Shown: in pieces, positions 22,432 through 35,437 of the stretch
Position numbering within the stretch: position 1 is the stretch's first letter
Layout of the letters: the number at the start of each line of letters is the position of its first letter
From: Thalassia testudinum
Lineage: Eukaryota > Streptophyta > Magnoliopsida > Alismatales > Hydrocharitaceae
NCBI GenBank assembly: GCA_037157565.1
Contig: JAZHRO010000024.1
Location: 210,241,501-210,305,500 of the forward strand
Length of the DNA: 64,000 nt
Direction of reading: 5' to 3'
Made by a program: the position numbers and the translations under genes
Notes under the pieces: model-generated
The model's input: only the letters and a program-made list of their open reading frames with translations
Databases searched by the model: none
Told to the model about the DNA's origin: nothing

Positions 22432-24018
22432 CTACATCACATTAGAACTAACACACAAGACCACATATTTAATCTTGAGGTTGGCATCTCCAACCACATA
22501 TAATGTAGAAAAACACAAGGCAACCATATTGATAGCAACATTGATAAGGAAATATATGTACCTGGAGCATATGCCCCACAACTGGCTGTAGCCCAAGATA
22601 CTTTGGATGCTGGAGACCACTATTAAGGACTTGAATGGCCCTCATGGTTTGGAGAAACCTTTGCACATGAGTAAAACATATACCATCATGTGGTCGAATG
22701 CAAAAGGGTGATATAGAGTGGTCTTGAATTTTATCAAGTTTCTTCACGAGTGCTGTTAGGGGTACAAGAAACCCCACACAACATCTTACAAAGCCTCCTT
22801 CATTCATTTGATGACCCATAAGTAGACAAAAGTGCACCTTCTAGCAGGGTCCATTTTGTTAAAGAGGTAGAGAGAAAACTTTTGCCATTAATTACCTCAT
22901 GATTATCAAGGATTTGTTGAAGAGAGGAGTCATGGATTATTGATACGATTGGGACCACGAAGGCAAAAGAACCACCAACTACCATAGGCAGACGAGTGCC
23001 AGAGAGTGTTTGGATTAGAGTGTTGATCCCAATGACAAATAGTAGAGTCTGCACCACTCTTGCCTTGTCATGCTGCAATAATCTAGAGCTGAACAAGTGA
23101 TTTAGAAAAGAATTGATGTCATATATGGATGAGACTGGTATTAGAATTCCAAAAGATGGGATTAGTTCGAATGAACATGTTAATTTTGTTTTTTTTTCTT
23201 TTGTTAGTTTTGTTATTTTGGGAAATATTTTTCATATTCTTTTATATTCAAGTATGGTTTTATACACTACTCTTGATTCTTACTTGAATAATAGACTATC
23301 AAGAAATCATATTTTGAAAAATAAACTCTATATAAAATCATCCAAAACTCCAAGTGTTGCATTTTTATTACTATTGGCCTGAGGTTATCATTATCTAAAC
23401 AACTAAAATCAATTCCATAAATGATAAAACCTAGTTCCCATGATGGGCACTTTTTCTCCTCCCATTTTCATGAACCCAACATGGAAGTAACAAATTTGGA
23501 CTTCAAAACCACTAGTGGTAACTGATATTCAAAAAAACCCAAGATGAGATTTTGAAACTTAGATTCAAAAGTGCTTGCAAGCAACTTTCAGAAACCAAAA
23601 TAACCCAAGATCATATTCTCATAATACCATTCTTTCCACAACACAATAGTCTTCCATATCTTCTCCAAGCAAAGCAACCAAAGGAAGTCAATGAAAAAAA
23701 AATCTATACAAGCAAAATAAATATATATAAGTTCTCACATCATTTCCTCCCATCATAGGAACATGCATGGTGGGTATCATCATAGTAGTCCCAAGATACA
23801 ACACAGTGTTGAAACCCTAAGGCAATGGCATCTCCTACAAACCACCAACCAACACCAAGGGAAATCCATAACACCTTCACCACTTAATGGACCAAACTAG
23901 CAAAAAATAAAACAAAAAATCGCATACCCCAAGATGAATTAGAGTCAATACAGTGCTCAAACACCTACAACTGATCCATTGGAGGGTGGCTGATCTCCTC
24001 TGGCTTAAGGTCTTCCAT
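22432..24018 (-). pseudogene. Nucleobase-ascorbate transporter (NAT) pseudogene, 5' half with introns
   Basis: On the minus strand the first exon (24018-23928) starts at an ATG and reads KPEEISHPPMDQL, then an in-frame TAG (CAG in a normal copy) and CIDSNSSWG before a GTATGC donor. Next, 23096-22800 reads RVVQTLLFVIGINTLIQTLS then GTRLPMVVGGSFAFVVP, the conserved N-terminal membrane region of plant NAT proteins. Finally, 22690-22432 gives RFLQTMRAIQ and, after a frameshift, SSIQSILGYSQLWGICSR. NATs are plasma-membrane permeases of about 530 residues with 11-12 membrane spans. Roughly the first third is visible; it is broken by a stop and a frameshift, and an expected exon between the first two is missing. 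Confidence 0.75.
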
Positions 24019-26019
24019 TGCCACTTACCACAAATACTTACCAACACAAGCAATATCCAAAGCTATATGGCTTTGTGGAACAAAGTGGTGTGTTGGGCAG
24101 TGGAATTTGAGCTGAATGAACAAAAGTAATGAGAGTTGGAAACTTCTGTTTGGGATATACCAAAGTGGGTACCAATCAATCAGGGTGAAGGAAGAGAAGG
24201 GATGAGGATCATATAAAGGAGGATATTGATGCTTTGGGATAGAAAGGTAGGAAGTAGATTGCACACACGTAATGCACAAAGTGAGAGAGAGGGAGAGGAG
24301 AACTCTTTGAAATGGGAATGCACATGCCAACCACCTCAACATCTACTGCCTTTTATCAACCCAAAAAGGAAGTACCTTTCTCTAGGTTTTTGTAAAAAGA
24401 TTATAGTTTTTTTTTTAACATGGTGTGTGCTCCAATCCTGATGGTCTATTTGCAGAGTTGCCCTTGTGCTTTCTTGTAATTCAGATGAAACTTCAGAAAA
24501 AGTTCGCCAACTCCTAGAGGATAGGAAAAAAGATCTGAGTAGGTGTAAGTCAAGTCTAAATCGTACCTTTCCCTCAAAGAATAATACTTCAAAGGAAGAT
24601 ATGTTACAACCAAAAAATTTACACTAAATGCCATTGATCGAACGATTACAGCTAAGTAGGAACAAAGATGAATGTAAAATCCAGAGCCCTTCTCTGTAAG
24701 GTTCTACATTTTAGGGCTCGTTTACTTGAAGGGTTAGGAAAGTGGTGTTTAAGAAAGGTGACACTAATGTTAACCTAGATTGTGTTTACTTGCAGAATAA
24801 TATTAAGACTAGTTTGTGTTTACTTGAATTGATGTTAAGTTATGGTGTTAATCCTTGAATTGAGAGGGTAACCATTTATGTTAAGTCTGTGGAATCTTAT
24901 TATCAATGTTTTTGTCATCTCCATGCTTGGTTGACAGTTTGGTTCAAGTTATTAAAGGAACATAATTTCTCAATTCTATGTTTGCCTGTTTAGATATAAA
25001 AAGTTTCATGGTCTAATTAGATTCATGTTTTACTTGATAGCCCACTGTATGACGAAGCCATCACATTATGCTTTGATCTCTTGTGTGCTTGATGTAGCTA
25101 TGGCAATAGTTGCCGACATGGAAACCACTGGGATCGCTGCCCAAGATGAAACACTAGACAAGGTTCTCTCAGCCAGAGAGGGTAGTGACTGAAGCAATAC
25201 CAAGAGATGTTCAGCTGATTGCAGTTCTAATTTATAATTCCTTGAGATTCTATTCTAGGTGGTTCCTAACTATCAAGTTGCATGCTGTCTATTGGCGGCG
25301 GCTAATGTAAGGTATACACAACCTGTTTCCTTATTATATGGCTTTATGTCTTATCTTGCCTAATAAGGTCCTACATAGTTCATAATCAATTTTTCTACTT
25401 TGACAACTAGGTTCATGAATTCATGAGGATCTAACAAAAGCACATTTGGGGGACGTTGCAACTATTAAGTAACTTGTGGAGTCAATGACAAGAATATTCA
25501 TGTCGTTTACCTTTAGTAGGAATCATGGTAAGGTAATTATTTTTTATGCTGCATTCAGTGTTTTGTAGTATGATCTCCCTCAAGAAGATCGTATTGGTGT
25601 TCTCCCTTTGTGTTTGTAAAGATTTTGGTATTTCTCGAGATTGCTGCCTTTGCTCTGCGATAACGAAGAGTAATCTATTCCCTTGTTTTGCATGTTTGTA
25701 CGTTAAAATTGAAATTTTTGGATTATTGAAGGTAGGATAAGCAAGTTACACTAAATATTTTCAATTGTTGTTAACCGGTGCTAGTTTCTATTTATAAATT
25801 ATGTTCATATTTTTAATACTTAGGTACCTATTGATCATTAATTATTCTTATAATGATCTTGCTTATTGAAACTGAAGTATGCATCCATTTTACAGGGCTA
25901 TAAGATAAGATCATAAAGCCACAAATATTTATATTTTATTTTGTTTACACCATAAATTTTTTTTTCTTTTAAGATATTTCAGCTATTTGCTCCATCAAAC
26001 ATATTTAAATTTTTTTTAG
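24019..26019. other. Spacer between the NAT fragment and the CACTA end
   Basis: AT-rich. A weak coding-like piece (SPLYDEAITLCFDLLC) lies at about 25040-25095, not assignable. No element termini seen. Confidence 0.4.
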
Positions 26020-26396
26020 AGACCTTTCGTCATGGTTTATAAATCGTCATGGTGTCTCCCTTTGATCACGGTTAATAAACCATGACTAAAGGGATCCTTT
26101 AGTGACGATTAGAGAATCATGACCAAAGGGATCCTTTTTGGTCATGGTTATTAACCGTGACCAAAGCTCTCTTTAGTCATGGTTTTATAATTATGACAGT
26201 CTTTTGTTACAGTTTATAACCAAGACCAAACACTATTGAAAGTAGCGAATGGGTAGGGGATTTGGTCACGGTTTTTTCTGGAACCGTGACCAAAGATCCT
26301 TCCGCCATGCAGCTTCTGTTGACGCTAATTGGTGACGATTCTAAACCCTTTGGTCACAATTTTTAACCGTCACCAAAATCCTTCTTTGTTGTAGTG
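26020..26396. mobile_element. Terminal region of a CACTA (En/Spm) DNA transposon
   Basis: The minus strand begins CACTACAACAAAGAAGG at 26396, a typical plant CACTA terminal inverted repeat. It is followed by many subterminal repeats in both orientations of the form GGTCACGGTT and AACCGTGACCAAA over about 370 bp. Subterminal repeats of this kind bind the transposase. The element body must extend leftward from 26396; its other end is not recognisable in the window. The 3 bp outside are AAT. Confidence 0.82.
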
Positions 26397-29084
26397 AATA
26401 AAGAAGAGATGGGGATAACCCTGAACCTAAACCCTAAGCAACCCAATCCTTTGAGCCAAAACCTTGGATAACCCTATCCCACTATCCATAGTCCTATCCT
26501 GCTATCAATTACTTTATCCATAGTCTCAACTATCCTAATTACCCAAGACTTAACCCAATTTCACATTCCCAAACCTATTGGACCTATTAGGTTCCAATTA
26601 GGTCAAGTAAAAGATCAATTCAGCTAAGTGGTTCCTAATTAGACTAGCCTAACCTATTTAGCTCAACCTAATCCCAATTAGGTTTGGTCTTAATGTGGTC
26701 CTACACTCTAACCTCAAGTTGTACCCCCTTAAGTGGTTCCTAACCTTGACCAAAAGCATACCACAACCCAACCTATTTTTATATACAGAACCCAATACCT
26801 CCAACTTCTAGCCCTTAGCCACCTCTCCACCTTGTGCCACCATAAAGTGCCCCTCCCCTCCACTACTCAAATGCCAACCACCACCTTCCTCAAGCCGCCG
26901 GCAACCACCACCACCACCAAGTGTGACCAACTGGCTAGCTTTCCTCCTCCATAGGCCAGTGGTGCCTCCTTTTAGGAACGCTACCACTGCCATCCCATGG
27001 CCTCCTCTTCTCTCTTTTATTTTTGTGTGCCTTACCTCTCTGAGGGCATGCCCATGGGCTCTCCTCATAGGCTTGTGGGCATGACCATCCCTTTCGTGGC
27101 GTGTAGACGATCCTTGCAACCTTGGTCTAGTCACACCCACACATAGATGTCGACAACCTGTCAAGGCACTCCCAGCATGGTGGTTCATTCTAGTAGATAA
27201 ATTTACTTTTATTTTCATGTTAAGCTTGTCTCTAATTTTTATTATGTGATTCGAATATTTTTATGTGCTTCAAGTGTTATTCAAGAAAATATTATCGTTC
27301 TTTGTGTTTATCTTGTTGATAGATCCACTTTTGCCACCATATTTCCACCATCACTCACGCCACCCCTCTCCTAAATTAGGTTTTAGTTAGATCTATTTAA
27401 GTTTTCCTTTTGCATAGATTAGGATTAGTCAAATTAGGTTTCGTTAGTTATTTCCATTTTAGAAGAAAACATTAAAAAAATACAAAAACCAAATTGCCAA
27501 AAAAAATTAGATGGCATTCCCACCATCGAAAATGATGCAAATGTGTTCGTGAATGCAATAGACAGCATTCACACCATAGACGTAATGTGCAATGAGAAAT
27601 ATATTTTTACATTCTGGATCCTCCTCAATATCGCATACATTTTGTGTGAAATGATCGCAACTAGGAGCATGAGTTGGATGTTTAGGTTTTAGCCTTAGGT
27701 TTCGTATTAGGTCATAGTATTAGATTTAGTTGATTACTTGAAAAATATAAAAAAATCAGAAAAAAAAGGCAAAGAAAAAGGGAATTGCAAACACAATGGT
27801 TTGAAAAGAGAAAAACCCAAACATCTATTTAAATCCACATCTCGCCTCCTTGAGTTGTACCAGGACTCAAGTTTAATATTTATTGGAAGAAAATGGAATT
27901 CAAGTTCTGTAAATATTTATTGTTTAAGCGATCGCAAAAACTATACTACGACGTGCAATTTAATAATTTTTATCTCGTGATTCACCTCCGAACACATACC
28001 AATATCCATAAAGCTACAATCATCGTGACACTCTCGACAAGGAGCTCAACTTCTTCACCTTCACTCAACCTTCTTTTATTTTGTTATTTTGTGTTGTAGT
28101 AGAAAGAAAGATGTGGATGTTTTATTTTTATTTTATTTTTTTTATGACGATGTGTTGATGTGTTGCATGTTGTAATCTTTTTTTTTTTATTCTCTTGTCT
28201 TACTAGCTACACACATCCATGCAACCACCATCCACCACCTTACACCCTCCATACCATGCCACCACCTTTTCCACCATCTTCAACACTCCAGAAATGGCCA
28301 CCTGCCATCACTCTCACTACCACCACCCTTAGACTATCCATAGCACCACCCTTACATCCACCAACCAATGGCCTCCACCACCATCCTATCATCATAATCA
28401 CAATTGCTTACATTACATCCTCTACCCCATTAGTTGTCTTAGTCAATGAATGAAAATAACACAATCAAAAATCAAAAAGAAAGGTTGAGTGTGAAAGGAT
28501 TAATCTAGCTAAAAAGAGCGATATAGATTTGCCTCCTTAAGGAAGAGCACAATTAGAAATCCCACTAGATTTAATATATTTATGATTTTGTTAAATTAAT
28601 TGGAAAAAAATACACAATTACGCATAATCGTACTATAACGATATGATTAAAGAATGAAAATCGCCTAAATCGTATATTTTCAGTAATGTGTCAACATGAT
28701 CTGACACTCAAATCTAAATCACTAATCGAGTGATTCAACACAGGTTGGCTCACTTAGGGCACAAAACTCTAACACTGATGATATGCATCATAGATTCAAA
28801 TGATTTTAAATCAATGATTTTGATAAGTCATTAAGAACCATCATGATATTTAACAGTTGTCTCTAGTATGAGAAGATACAGCAATCTTCTCGAGAGATTG
28901 ATGCCTTAATGCACATCCTTTGCATAAGAATGGAGATTTAAAGCTATCATGCAAGCTAAGTTAACAAGTTGACTCAACAAGATGAAGATGTAAGAGTCCT
29001 CTGTTCACTGTCATGGAGAAGCCATATCCATAGAGTTGAGATGGATATGCATCTCTGTGCTTGATTATACACAATTAGTGGAAT
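26397..29084. other. Unclassified repeat-like sequence, possibly a decayed LTR
   Basis: It contains CCTAATTAGG-rich sequence, a TATA-like TATTTTTATATACAG near 26774, CCACCA-rich low complexity (26860-26920 and 28215-28390) and a GCCTCCTT-containing segment near 28530 whose context resembles the U5 of solo LTR X. A sequence TGATGATATGCATCA at 28776 resembles the self-complementary LTR starts described below. Ends and TSD cannot be fixed. No protein-coding gene is recognised. Confidence 0.3.
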
Positions 29085-29089
29085 GATGG

Positions 29090-30918
29090 TGATGTAGACA
29101 CATCTATTTCACATAAACTGTCTATTTATGTGTGTTCGTAGGTGTATAATTGCATTCAGCATTATAAATATTACATAGCATGCATCATTCTACAATTAGA
29201 ATAGATTGCACAAATTATAGGCTAATTTGCTCTTTTTACGGTCAGGGGGTAGGGAGACATCATTTTGGGGCCTCAGATTGAAGATCCAATCGTACGGATC
29301 TGATCACGGTGATGATCGGAGTCCAACACCTCCGAGATCGCCTTGATCAGACATCTGTAGCATCAGATGCGATCTGAGGAAGATCAAAGGCCAAGGGGCA
29401 AGGTAGTGAAATCTTAACTGTAAAGGACAAATCCAACTACATGGATGGGTTCGAATCGACGATCGCAGCCCAACGATGCGAAAATCGATGTAATTCGACA
29501 TCCATGGCTCCTCCTACGAGAAATAGAAGATGGATGGCCTAGATAATGCCACGTGGCATCATCCAAGCCACCCAAGGCCATCCATAGCAACCCTTCATCC
29601 ATGCTTGATTGATTCTCAACCGTTGGATCCTCATCCAATAGCTGAGATCGCTCCTTGTCGCACCTTCGTATTGTGTAAAGGAGCCACTGATGTTTGATCT
29701 CCACCATTGAATCATCATCCAACGGTGGAGAGCACTTTAGGGGAATTGCAAGTACTCGACCATCCACGCTCACAGTGCATCAGACGAGTGCTTTATCAAA
29801 AGAAAGCAACCTGAGTTTGAACCCCACCTGTCTCAAATTGTCCGCAAAAGAAGGGGCAATTGAAATTCAACTGTCAGATGCACGATGAGCGACTGGGGAG
29901 CGGCTATGCAGTAGCGTTAGGTGCGCTAGATGGCAAGCGCGCTACATGCACACGATCATGCAAATTCCTATGCAAGGTTTGATGCGCGGCAGATGAGGCG
30001 TGATCTTGAGCATCTAATCGCAATCAGACTATCCTCACATGTACGATAATTTGTGGCCGCTCCTCAATGGCAGAAGGCAAGAAGGTGTCGACATGGCCTC
30101 TAGTGGGCCTCAGATCAGTGATGAATGGCCGAGGATGCACATGCGCCTTCAGCAATGCTTATCTACAGCAACATGTGCATCCGTCACTAAAGGCCCTGCA
30201 TTTAATTTTAAAGCTTCTAAAATGACCTTGTTGCCCATGAACTCCATCTATAAAAGGTTATGAACCCCCCTCATTCTTCATCCATTTCTCTCTTCTCTCT
30301 CCCTCTCTAAAGTTCTCTCGAGCTGGTCACATACCCGAGATGCTCCATTAGAGCTAGAGTAAAATAATTTTTCCATCTTCTCATCCCCTCCGTGGAGTGC
30401 CCGTGGTTATCCTCTTGCCACCATTTGGGAATTGGATCCTACTGCGATGTCACCCTACTTCATCCTCCATCCTCCAACTTCATTCTCCCTCATCCAACAT
30501 CTCACCACCCTCTTCTAGGCACTCCGACAACATGGCTCGTCCTTCAAGCAACTGTCGAGGAGAATTTTCTCATCCCTATCTTTTTACTGCTTTCTAGTAT
30601 AGTTTTAATTTTGCAACTAGTTGTAATGAACATATGGTTATGAAATATTTGTTCACTCTCGCTCTCTTTCTCTCTGTATTATTCTCTCTCTCTTTTCTAT
30701 TATTTATTCTTTAAGTAAAATAGCTAGCGTAGATTAATTTAAACCAGCTACTCTGCTTTAAAAAAATAAATGCAGATTTTAAATCAAACATTCGCCTCCA
30801 CGTGTTAGACCCAGGGCTCACTAAAGTTTCGGTAAAATTTATCTAATAGTGGATTTTTACACACTACAATGACAGGTTTTCAAACTCAATCTTCTCGCAC
30901 ATAAAATCTCACTTATCA
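29090..30918 (+). mobile_element. Solo LTR of an A-related family, with TSD GATGG
   Basis: It begins TGATGTAGACACATC and ends TTATCA, flanked by GATGG at 29085-29089 and 30919-30923. It aligns along its length with the LTRs of A1 and A2, including the GGGGCCTC(A/G)GAT block near 29270, TATAAAAG at 30249-30256, and the TTCGCCTCC U5 block near 30789, but with much divergence and small indels. No internal region follows, so it is the product of LTR-LTR recombination of an old insertion. Confidence 0.9.
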
Positions 30919-30923
30919 GATGG

Positions 30924-31327
30924 TCAATAACTCACCTTGGTATTAAGACTGGAAAGCTGACATGTATATGAGAGCACAGGATACCCATGATTACTCAAAG
31001 GGATCATACAGATCTACTATCGTAAATGTATATAGTGGATCAGAAGACACGGGCTCACTCCACATATATTGGGATGTACGAAACTCCATGCATGGTTATA
31101 CAGGTTCTAATCAAAGCCGTAATGAAAAAGAGACAATTCCTTTTCGAAAGGAATTAGTTTTCATTCTCATCCCAATAATACAATGAGAATAAGAAAATAT
31201 GTAACCCACGGTAGCATGGATAACGAATTTGGGATTTAAGCCTCAGGGTTACATATGACTTCTAATGTAAATGATTCACGGGTATTTGGAATACCTAAAA
31301 GAGGCATAATATCTTAAATCCTAATTC
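30924..31327. other. Unclassified host sequence between two solo LTRs
   Basis: About 400 bp with a short frame (30962-31186) that I cannot assign. It joins 33886 onward when solo LTR F is removed. Confidence 0.4.
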
Positions 31328-31332
31328 CTTAA

Positions 31333-33880
31333 TGATGGTAACACCATCATTCGTCATAACTAACTAAAATTAGTCAAATTAAGTATTAAATGCTCCTTAA
31401 TGGTCATTTGAAGATCGTAATTCTGTACTGAAGTGATTTGAGAAGATAAGAAAATAAGGTTAATTCTGTTGTTTTATCATCTCATCACAAATTCAGATTA
31501 ACTAATGGGTTGATTGAGGATTAATCAAATGTTAAATGAACTTAAAAGACCAAGAAGTGGGCTCAGAATAACTGAATCAAGGTTTCACACATTTCGAGGA
31601 TTAAAACAGTACTAAAAACCTAATTATCAGCCACACTCAAAGTAAAAGGGTTCTGGTAGAGATAAATTCAATCTAAACCTCTTAAAAATCATTGAAAAAT
31701 ATTCTAATAGGTTTGTTACCTTCACTTTGACCATCTGAACCCATGTTGACCAAAAATAGAGATTTAGACGAAAATTTACCTTGATGTGGGCTTCTATGTA
31801 ATTTACCTAGTAAAATGCAATCAAAACCCAAATCTAAGTTTACCATTAGATTCCTTGGGTCCAAATTAGGTTAGCAACAAAATTTGAGCCCAATCAGAGT
31901 CCATCTTGACCTAGTTTGCATTTCTACCCTTAAAATCTTTACTTTTCACATCTAAACCCCTTGGTTTCACGTTTAGTACATACACACCCCTAACTTCCTC
32001 ATCTTCTTCACAGTCAAGTCCTTGCTGCTTACTTATAATAGGTTTCCTAATTAGAAACCTAAAACCCAAAGTAGGGCGATTTCAAAGGGAAATATCTTCA
32101 TCAGCCTTCACCAAATCCCTCCAAAATAGGAAGGATTGGTGTTCAAACCATGGGGAATCCAATAAATCAGATCTTGAGTCCTAATGCAAATAGGAGAGCT
32201 CAAGTGAGCTCGTGAATTTTAGAATTGGACCTTCCAAATTCGTGAAGAAAAATCATGAGTTCTTGGCATTTGAAGGCTTGAATGAGCTCTATATAAACTC
32301 CTCAAGTTTCCACGATCAATTCAAGTCTTGAAATGGCCCAGAAATCTCTTCTTCCTCACCTCTGGCCAACCTATCACACACTCCGATGAGTCCCTTGAAT
32401 ACCCTTCCTCCGGCCACTCAACAGATAAATTGAGCAGCCTAACATCTTCCTCAAGTCCTTTCGCTCCTCGCCAACCACAGCAAGAGTTCCCTTATCCCGT
32501 TCTTCCTCGTCATCAATCACGTCTTCCCCACATTCAGCTGATCAACACCGGATGTGGTCTCACTCTCTCTCTCCTTGATAAGCTTCCCATCTTCTTCCCT
32601 TTCCCTCCTAGAATCTTCTTAAGTTCTTAGGCTTACGTTAACCGGATTCTTTTCCCCATATGCTCCCTTTCTTATTCACGTTCGATGAAGCTTCAACTAG
32701 CTTTGTCCAGTCGCCACAACACCAATCACAAAACCGCCACCACCACGACCCTCCTCGCCCTTCACCGACCAAAACCCCTAATCTAATTAGGCTCATTGAC
32801 CACCCATTCACACCCCTGACCAACCCACCAAAACTCCGTCACCTCCAACGTCGCCACACCTCGAAACATCACAAGACCACCACCACCATACTCTCCTTAC
32901 TTCGACGAAGTTCCTGAACCCTTTAATTGGGGTTTTCAGCCTATTTCCATGCTTGCAGGGGTTCGCCGTCATGCCTATCTTCTCTGACCATGACCATCGT
33001 TGACCGCTGACAAACGACCTCATCGCAACACTCAGTAGCCGTGGATCAACCTCACAAAGCTTCTGTGACTCTCAATTGAGCAACACAACAGTAACAGCAA
33101 CTCAAATTAGATGGAGCTTCACAATGTCACGCATGCAAAGGACCAAGGCATAGTCCCACATCGGGGACTTTTAAAAAAAATTATGATACTTATGGAATTA
33201 CACTCATTGGTTTATTGCCCTAAACACAAAGGGTTGGGTCCCTCCTCACGAGCATATGCGCTCCAATTTAGTTGGCCAATGCCATTACAACTGAACCCAG
33301 CCCCCACTATGCACTGAATCAGGTCTGAGCCAGTCTAGTCTAGTCTGGGTTTAAGGAGAGAGGGAGGATACTTTGCTGAGAGGAAAGGGGGGCTTGCTCT
33401 ATGTTGCAACCAGACAGCTATTCTTAGGTCTAATTTGGATATTTAAGCCTTCTTATGATTGTTAGCGACGTCTAATATTGTTGAATCTGAAGCTCTAAGT
33501 TGAGAAAGAGTAGAAAGTTGAACTCGAGATTTAGCTAAGTGTTGAGAAATAGAGAAGAGAAAAGAAAGGGCTGATACTTGTGATTAAGCTTAAGTGTTAA
33601 TTTGGTGGTTTCAACCACCATTCTTTTTACTCTATTTCTCTATATTTTGTCTCGTATCTACTATTTGATTATTCATTGAATATATTGAGTTTTGAATATT
33701 GAATATTGTTCATTATGCTTATATACTTCATTAGTGATTGTATATAATGATTCTATTTGCTCCCTACGAACGACCTTGGAAACTCACATTTCTCGAGCTT
33801 TCTAAATTTAAATGTCGATTCAATTTTCGTTGCTCGACTACGACACATTTTCCTAAAACTGCGATGGACTTCAATCAACA
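31333..33880 (+). mobile_element. F: solo LTR of the B (Athila-like) family, with TSD CTTAA
   Basis: It begins TGATGGTAACACCATCA and ends AATCAACA, flanked by CTTAA at 31328-31332 and 33881-33885. It is homologous to the 3' LTR of B (56025-57112), for example the shared block TTCCTTGGGTCCAAATTAGG at 31850 and 56548. A TCCCTACGAACGACC segment near 33760 is the U5 counterpart of the CCTGTGTTCGACCC signature in A. The CCACCACGACC-rich part (32735-32890) is low complexity and not a gene. Confidence 0.9.
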
Positions 33881-33885
33881 CTTAA

Positions 33886-34500
33886 TATTTCATTATTGGT
33901 GTGACAAAACCAATAATGATTTTACTAGGTTCCTAATTGAAGAGAATCAAATATTATTTAGGGCTTAAATGGCATTTGATTTGACATTTAATTGGGTCAT
34001 ACATGATTTGGTCTTGATCTAAAAGGATTTAGATAAAAATTAGATGTCTTTAAGTACTAAAACTAAATTGGAAAAATTTATTAGAAGTCTAATGATGCAA
34101 AATTCAATTATGATTATATCCCAATCATTGGATATGATCCAATAGTTACCATCACATTAAGAATACTTGGATTCCCTATAAATATCTCGCAAGAAAAAGT
34201 CAGAAACCCTAATTAATCCCATAGTGTGCTAATTAATTCTCCATCACCGAGAGAAAGAGAACTCTATTGCCCCTCATCTTCCTCCTCTCTGGATGACCAT
34301 CGAACTTAGGAGAGGTCCTAAGTGCTCAAAGAACATCTAAATCCTCTTTTTCTGAACGACTAAGATCTCAACGAGAAGTTTGAGGATTTCTGAACATCCA
34401 TTACTTATTAGTCATAGATTCTTGATCTATATGGCCAATCTCTGGAGGAGTTTCAAGGTGTTTGTCCCCTTAGGAATGAGGGTTTGCCTGTGGATCATAA
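33886..34500 (+). other. LTR-like remnant with TATA box
   Basis: The sequence has AT-rich U3-like character, a TATAAATA at 34177-34184 and a transcribed-leader-like segment after it. It continues from 30924-31332 across solo LTR F and is cut on the right by element E at 34501. The family is not recognised. Confidence 0.35.
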
Positions 34501-35437
34501 TGTATACTAGAGGGGAGGGGTGAATAGTATTGCCTTTTTGAAACAATAAAAAGAAAAATGAATTCACAACAAAATCAAGCACAAGTTACACCTGGATTTA
34601 GAGTGAAACCCAAACTAGGTGAAAACCACTATCTAAGCCTCTCAGCTCAGGATTTTCCCGACTAGTCAAGGCTAGTCAATCCACTATCGTACCACTTGAA
34701 TGAGGGTGACACAACCTCTTTACAAACATTGCTCTTTTTACTCTAAAGAGGAGCATAATAACAACACGGATCTTCCCAACAACTTGGATTCGTTAATCAA
34801 AACAACAATGTAAAAGAACAATAAATATATATCGAACCTCAATAAAAAATCAAACCAGAATTTAAGCAAAGGTTTGAAACGACATGCTTTTAATGACGTG
34901 AATAGCGATGAGTAGAAACACTTGAAAGAAGCATGAGAAGCTCTGATCTTTTTAAGGGTATTTCTATTGAAAGTTAATTATGAAAAAGAGCTGTGTACGA
35001 CCTCTATTTATACTGAAAAGTTGGCCTGAAAAGGAAGTCAAATTGGTCGATCAATTAAGGTATATTGGTCGATTAAAATGTTGTTTGGTTGATCAATATA
35101 GTTATTTAATCGATCACTAATTGGTCAATTAATTAGCTTGGTTGGTCAATCAAAAGGGTTTTAATCAACTTCCTAAAATGGGCTAGTTTGATCGATTAAC
35201 TAAGTTGGTTGGTCGATCAATAACCCTTAAAACTGATTTTGAAAGAGGTGCGAAAATTCGTGTGAGTTTTATTTTGAGGTTCCTTACAATAATATCCTAG
35301 ACTCAAATTAAAGTATAAGACACAAATCAGCAACCATCTGAACTTGATCCAAGAGAAAAGCTCTGATCCGAGATAGTCTTGAAATATTAGTGTTGTAGTA
35401 AGCATAATTTTGGTGCATCAAAACAGAGGTGCTTACA
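34501..35437 (-). repeat. 3' LTR of E (937 bp)
   Basis: On the minus strand it starts TGTAAGCACCTCTG and ends at TATACA. A TATAAATA box lies on the minus strand at 35005-35012, in the same CCTCTATTTATA context as in D (40182-40193). Upstream of it, in U3, is the TTGGTCGATCAA cluster. Confidence 0.8.
35041..35225 (-). promoter_or_regulatory. Cluster of TTGGTCGATCAA-like near-palindromes in U3 of E
   Basis: About eight variants occur in 185 bp, including TTGGTCGATCAATT, TTGGTCGATTAA, TTGGTTGATCAA, TTAATCGATCA and GGTTGGTCGATCAA. The ideal form TTGATCGATCAA is a perfect palindrome. The cluster sits about 30-215 bp upstream of the TATA box in transcription sense. More copies lie at about 37525, 37720 and 37998. 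Confidence 0.7.

Noticed and set aside
28160..28453. 97-codon His/Pro/Thr-rich frame that could encode a small protein.
   Set aside because: Composed of CCACCA-type low complexity with no recognisable domain; the neighbourhood looks like a decayed LTR.
28776..28790. TGATGATATGCATCA could be another LTR start of the Athila type, with TSD AACAC.
   Set aside because: No matching LTR end followed by AACAC was found, and the sequence after it does not align with the other LTRs.
32660..33023. Pro/His-rich frame with CCACCACGACC repeats in solo LTR F.
   Set aside because: Low-complexity LTR sequence; no homologous frame in the B 3' LTR or Y.
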